From: Lithospermum erythrorhizon | Lineage: Eukaryota; Streptophyta; Magnoliopsida; Boraginales; Boraginaceae | Assembly (NCBI GenBank): GCA_019722365.1 | Contig: JADFUC010002008.1 | Location: 20,272 to 84,271 of the forward strand | Direction: 5' to 3' | DNA: 64,000 nt | Shown: positions 63,225 to 64,000 of the stretch, piece after piece | Layout: the number at the start of each line of letters is the position of its first letter | Numbering within the stretch: position 1 is the stretch's first letter | Program-made: the position numbers and the translations under genes | The notes under the pieces: model-generated | What the model was told of the DNA's origin: nothing | The model's database searches: none | What the model saw: only the letters and a program-made list of their open reading frames with translations

Positions 63225-63330
63225 ACCGTCTCCATTTTGTGGACCTCTCGTCGCCATTCCGTCTCCGTTTCCATCTCAACTACGTAAATGTTTTTGTTAC
63301 CCGTCTCAACCCGACTCCGTACCGTCATTA
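63225..63330. repeat. Third GTCTCCA repeat patch, left-arm orientation
   Basis: CCGTCTCCATTTTG, CCGTCTCCGTTTCCATCTC and CCGTCTCAACCCGACTCCG lie only ~130 bases before the rRNA gene. The orientation equals the left arm, not the right, so this may belong to a second CACTA copy whose other end is missing, or to a rearranged arm. Confidence 0.65.
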
Positions 63331-63340
63331 GTCGTTAAAC

Positions 63341-63456
63341 ACGCAAAAAAAAAGCGGATGAAAATTGCGGGTTCCGGCCTGCGGAATCGACTTCGTTGAG
63401 CATTGCGATCCGTTTGAGCCTTTTGGCAAGTGCGGTGAAAACATCGTTGAGATTGC
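63341..63456 (+). other. Probable end of the 5' external transcribed spacer
   Basis: GC-richer sequence between the transposon repeats and the 18S start. By position it should be the 3' end of the external transcribed spacer of a 35S rRNA unit, which evolves too fast for recognition by eye. The border with the transposon is not sharp. Confidence 0.4.
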
Positions 63457-64000
63457 TACTGGTTGATCACGCGATGGTCATATCTTTGTCTCAAAGATTA
63501 AGCGTACATGTGTAAGAATGAACTAATTCGGTATTAAGCTATGAATAATTTCATTCATCGATTATAGTTTGTTTTGATAATTTTCTTTTCGGATAACCGT
63601 AGTAATTCTAGAGCTATCACGTGCACCAAACCCGACTTACGAAGGGTTGCATTTATTAGATAAAAGGTCGGCGGGCCTCGTGCTCGTTCTTTGCGATGAT
63701 TCATGATAAGCTTGTCGGATGCGGCCCTCGTGCCGGCCGCGTCATTCAAATTTACGCCTATCAACTTTCGATGGTAGGATAGTGGCCTACCATGGTGGTG
63801 GCGAATGACGGAGGTACAGGGTTCGATTCCGGGAGAGGGAGCACGGCTACCGCGTCAAGAAGGCGGCGGCGCGCAAATTACCCGATCGACACGGGGGAGG
63901 TAGTGACAATAAATAACGATACCGGGCCCCGATAGTGCAATGGTGGAATGAGTACAATCTAAATCCCTTGAGGATCCATTGGAGGCAAGTGCGAGGTCAA
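63457..64000 (+). rRNA. 18S rRNA gene, 5' part (runs off the window)
   Basis: The start CTACTGGTTGATC matches the conserved 18S beginning (TACCTGGTTGATCC), followed by TTGTCTCAAAGATTAAG, GGATAACCGTAGTAATTCTA, GCATTTATTAGATAAAAGGT, TATCAACTTTCGATGGTAGG, ATAGTGGCCTACCATGGTGG, GGTAGTGACAATAAATAACG and GAGTACAATCTAAATCCCTT in the right order. About 545 of ~1800 nt are present. Between these blocks many positions that are invariant in plants are changed or deleted (for example CACGCGATGGTCATAT in place of CTGCCAGTAGTCATAT). It is either an rDNA pseudogene or fragment at the edge of an array, or a true unit with poor consensus. Confidence 0.92.

Larger units (their letters stand above)
57297..63340 (-). 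mobile_element. CACTA (En/Spm-type) DNA transposon, decayed
   Basis: The left end reads CACTAGAAAAGCAGGG, a typical CACTA terminus. Left-arm repeats of CGTCTCCATCCCGACTC type fill 57310-57800 and 58600-58710; inverted versions (GGATGGAGTCGG, ATGGAGACGGTATAGAGGC) fill 62560-62760. Such short subterminal repeats bind the transposase in this superfamily. A TNP2-type transposase with accessory domains lies between on the minus strand. The right terminus (CTTTTCTAGTG expected) was not found, so the right limit is approximate; a third repeat patch at 63225-63330 has the left-arm orientation. Confidence 0.82.

Noticed and set aside
1..64000. CRISPR arrays, bacterial operons, riboswitches or an intact host gene
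   Set aside because: Tandem repeats here lack unique spacers of constant length, and all recognisable proteins are plant transposon proteins. No operon-like gene spacing or complete exon-intron host gene was seen.

Overview
This is nuclear DNA of a flowering plant, from a repeat-dense and probably heterochromatic region. It is AT-rich and packed with plant-type LTR retrotransposons (Ty1/copia and the Ty3/gypsy Tat group), a LINE, hAT and CACTA DNA transposons and a Stowaway-like MITE. At the right edge the first ~545 nt of an 18S rRNA gene enter the window. I found no intact host protein gene. Almost every open frame over 60 codons is either an antisense shadow or a piece of a frameshifted transposon protein. 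The species cannot be named from what is visible.

Layout. 1-4417: minus-strand copia-like LTR element (copy A) with one LTR, cut by the window start. 4560-7060: hAT transposase relic, followed by a stretch rich in AACCGAAC-type motifs. 7061-12346: unclassified sequence with a short tandem repeat. 12347-31226: a large minus-strand Tat-group gypsy element with ~2 kb LTRs, gag and protease-region relics, minisatellites near its 3' end, and a nested minus-strand copia element (20595-26370) with paired LTRs, RT/RNase H relics and an extra Sirevirus-like frame. 31227-33340: AT-rich spacer with one MITE. 33350-46237: a second, related Tat-group fragment. It carries a sense-strand plant-mobile-domain-like frame (antisense to the inferred element) and is interrupted by copy B (36453-45029), a complete ~8.6 kb LTR element of the same family as copy A with a perfect 5-bp target duplication. 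46238-51480: a minus-strand copia element with 3' LTR and most of gag-pol, in pieces. 51490-53810: 5'-truncated LINE. 56310-57160: another minus-strand gypsy-type LTR. 57297 to ~63340: CACTA (En/Spm-type) element with GTCTCCA-rich arms and a decayed TNP2-type transposase. 63341-64000: probable external transcribed spacer end, then the 18S rRNA start.

The parts do not form host operons or pathways; they form a nesting history. Copia entered Tat element 1; copy B entered Tat element 2; CACTA lies in the remnant behind the fourth LTR. Copies A and B have no recognisable coding region but share LTR start, an LTR motif, the polypurine tract and 3'-region similarity with the coding copia at 46-51 kb, so they look like its non-autonomous partners.

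A caution applies throughout. Paired LTRs, and even the 18S gene, differ from expectation in short clustered blocks, often with GCG/CGG-like words replacing longer sequence. This pattern looks at least partly like consensus or assembly error rather than evolution, so frameshifts and stops here should not all be read as biological decay.
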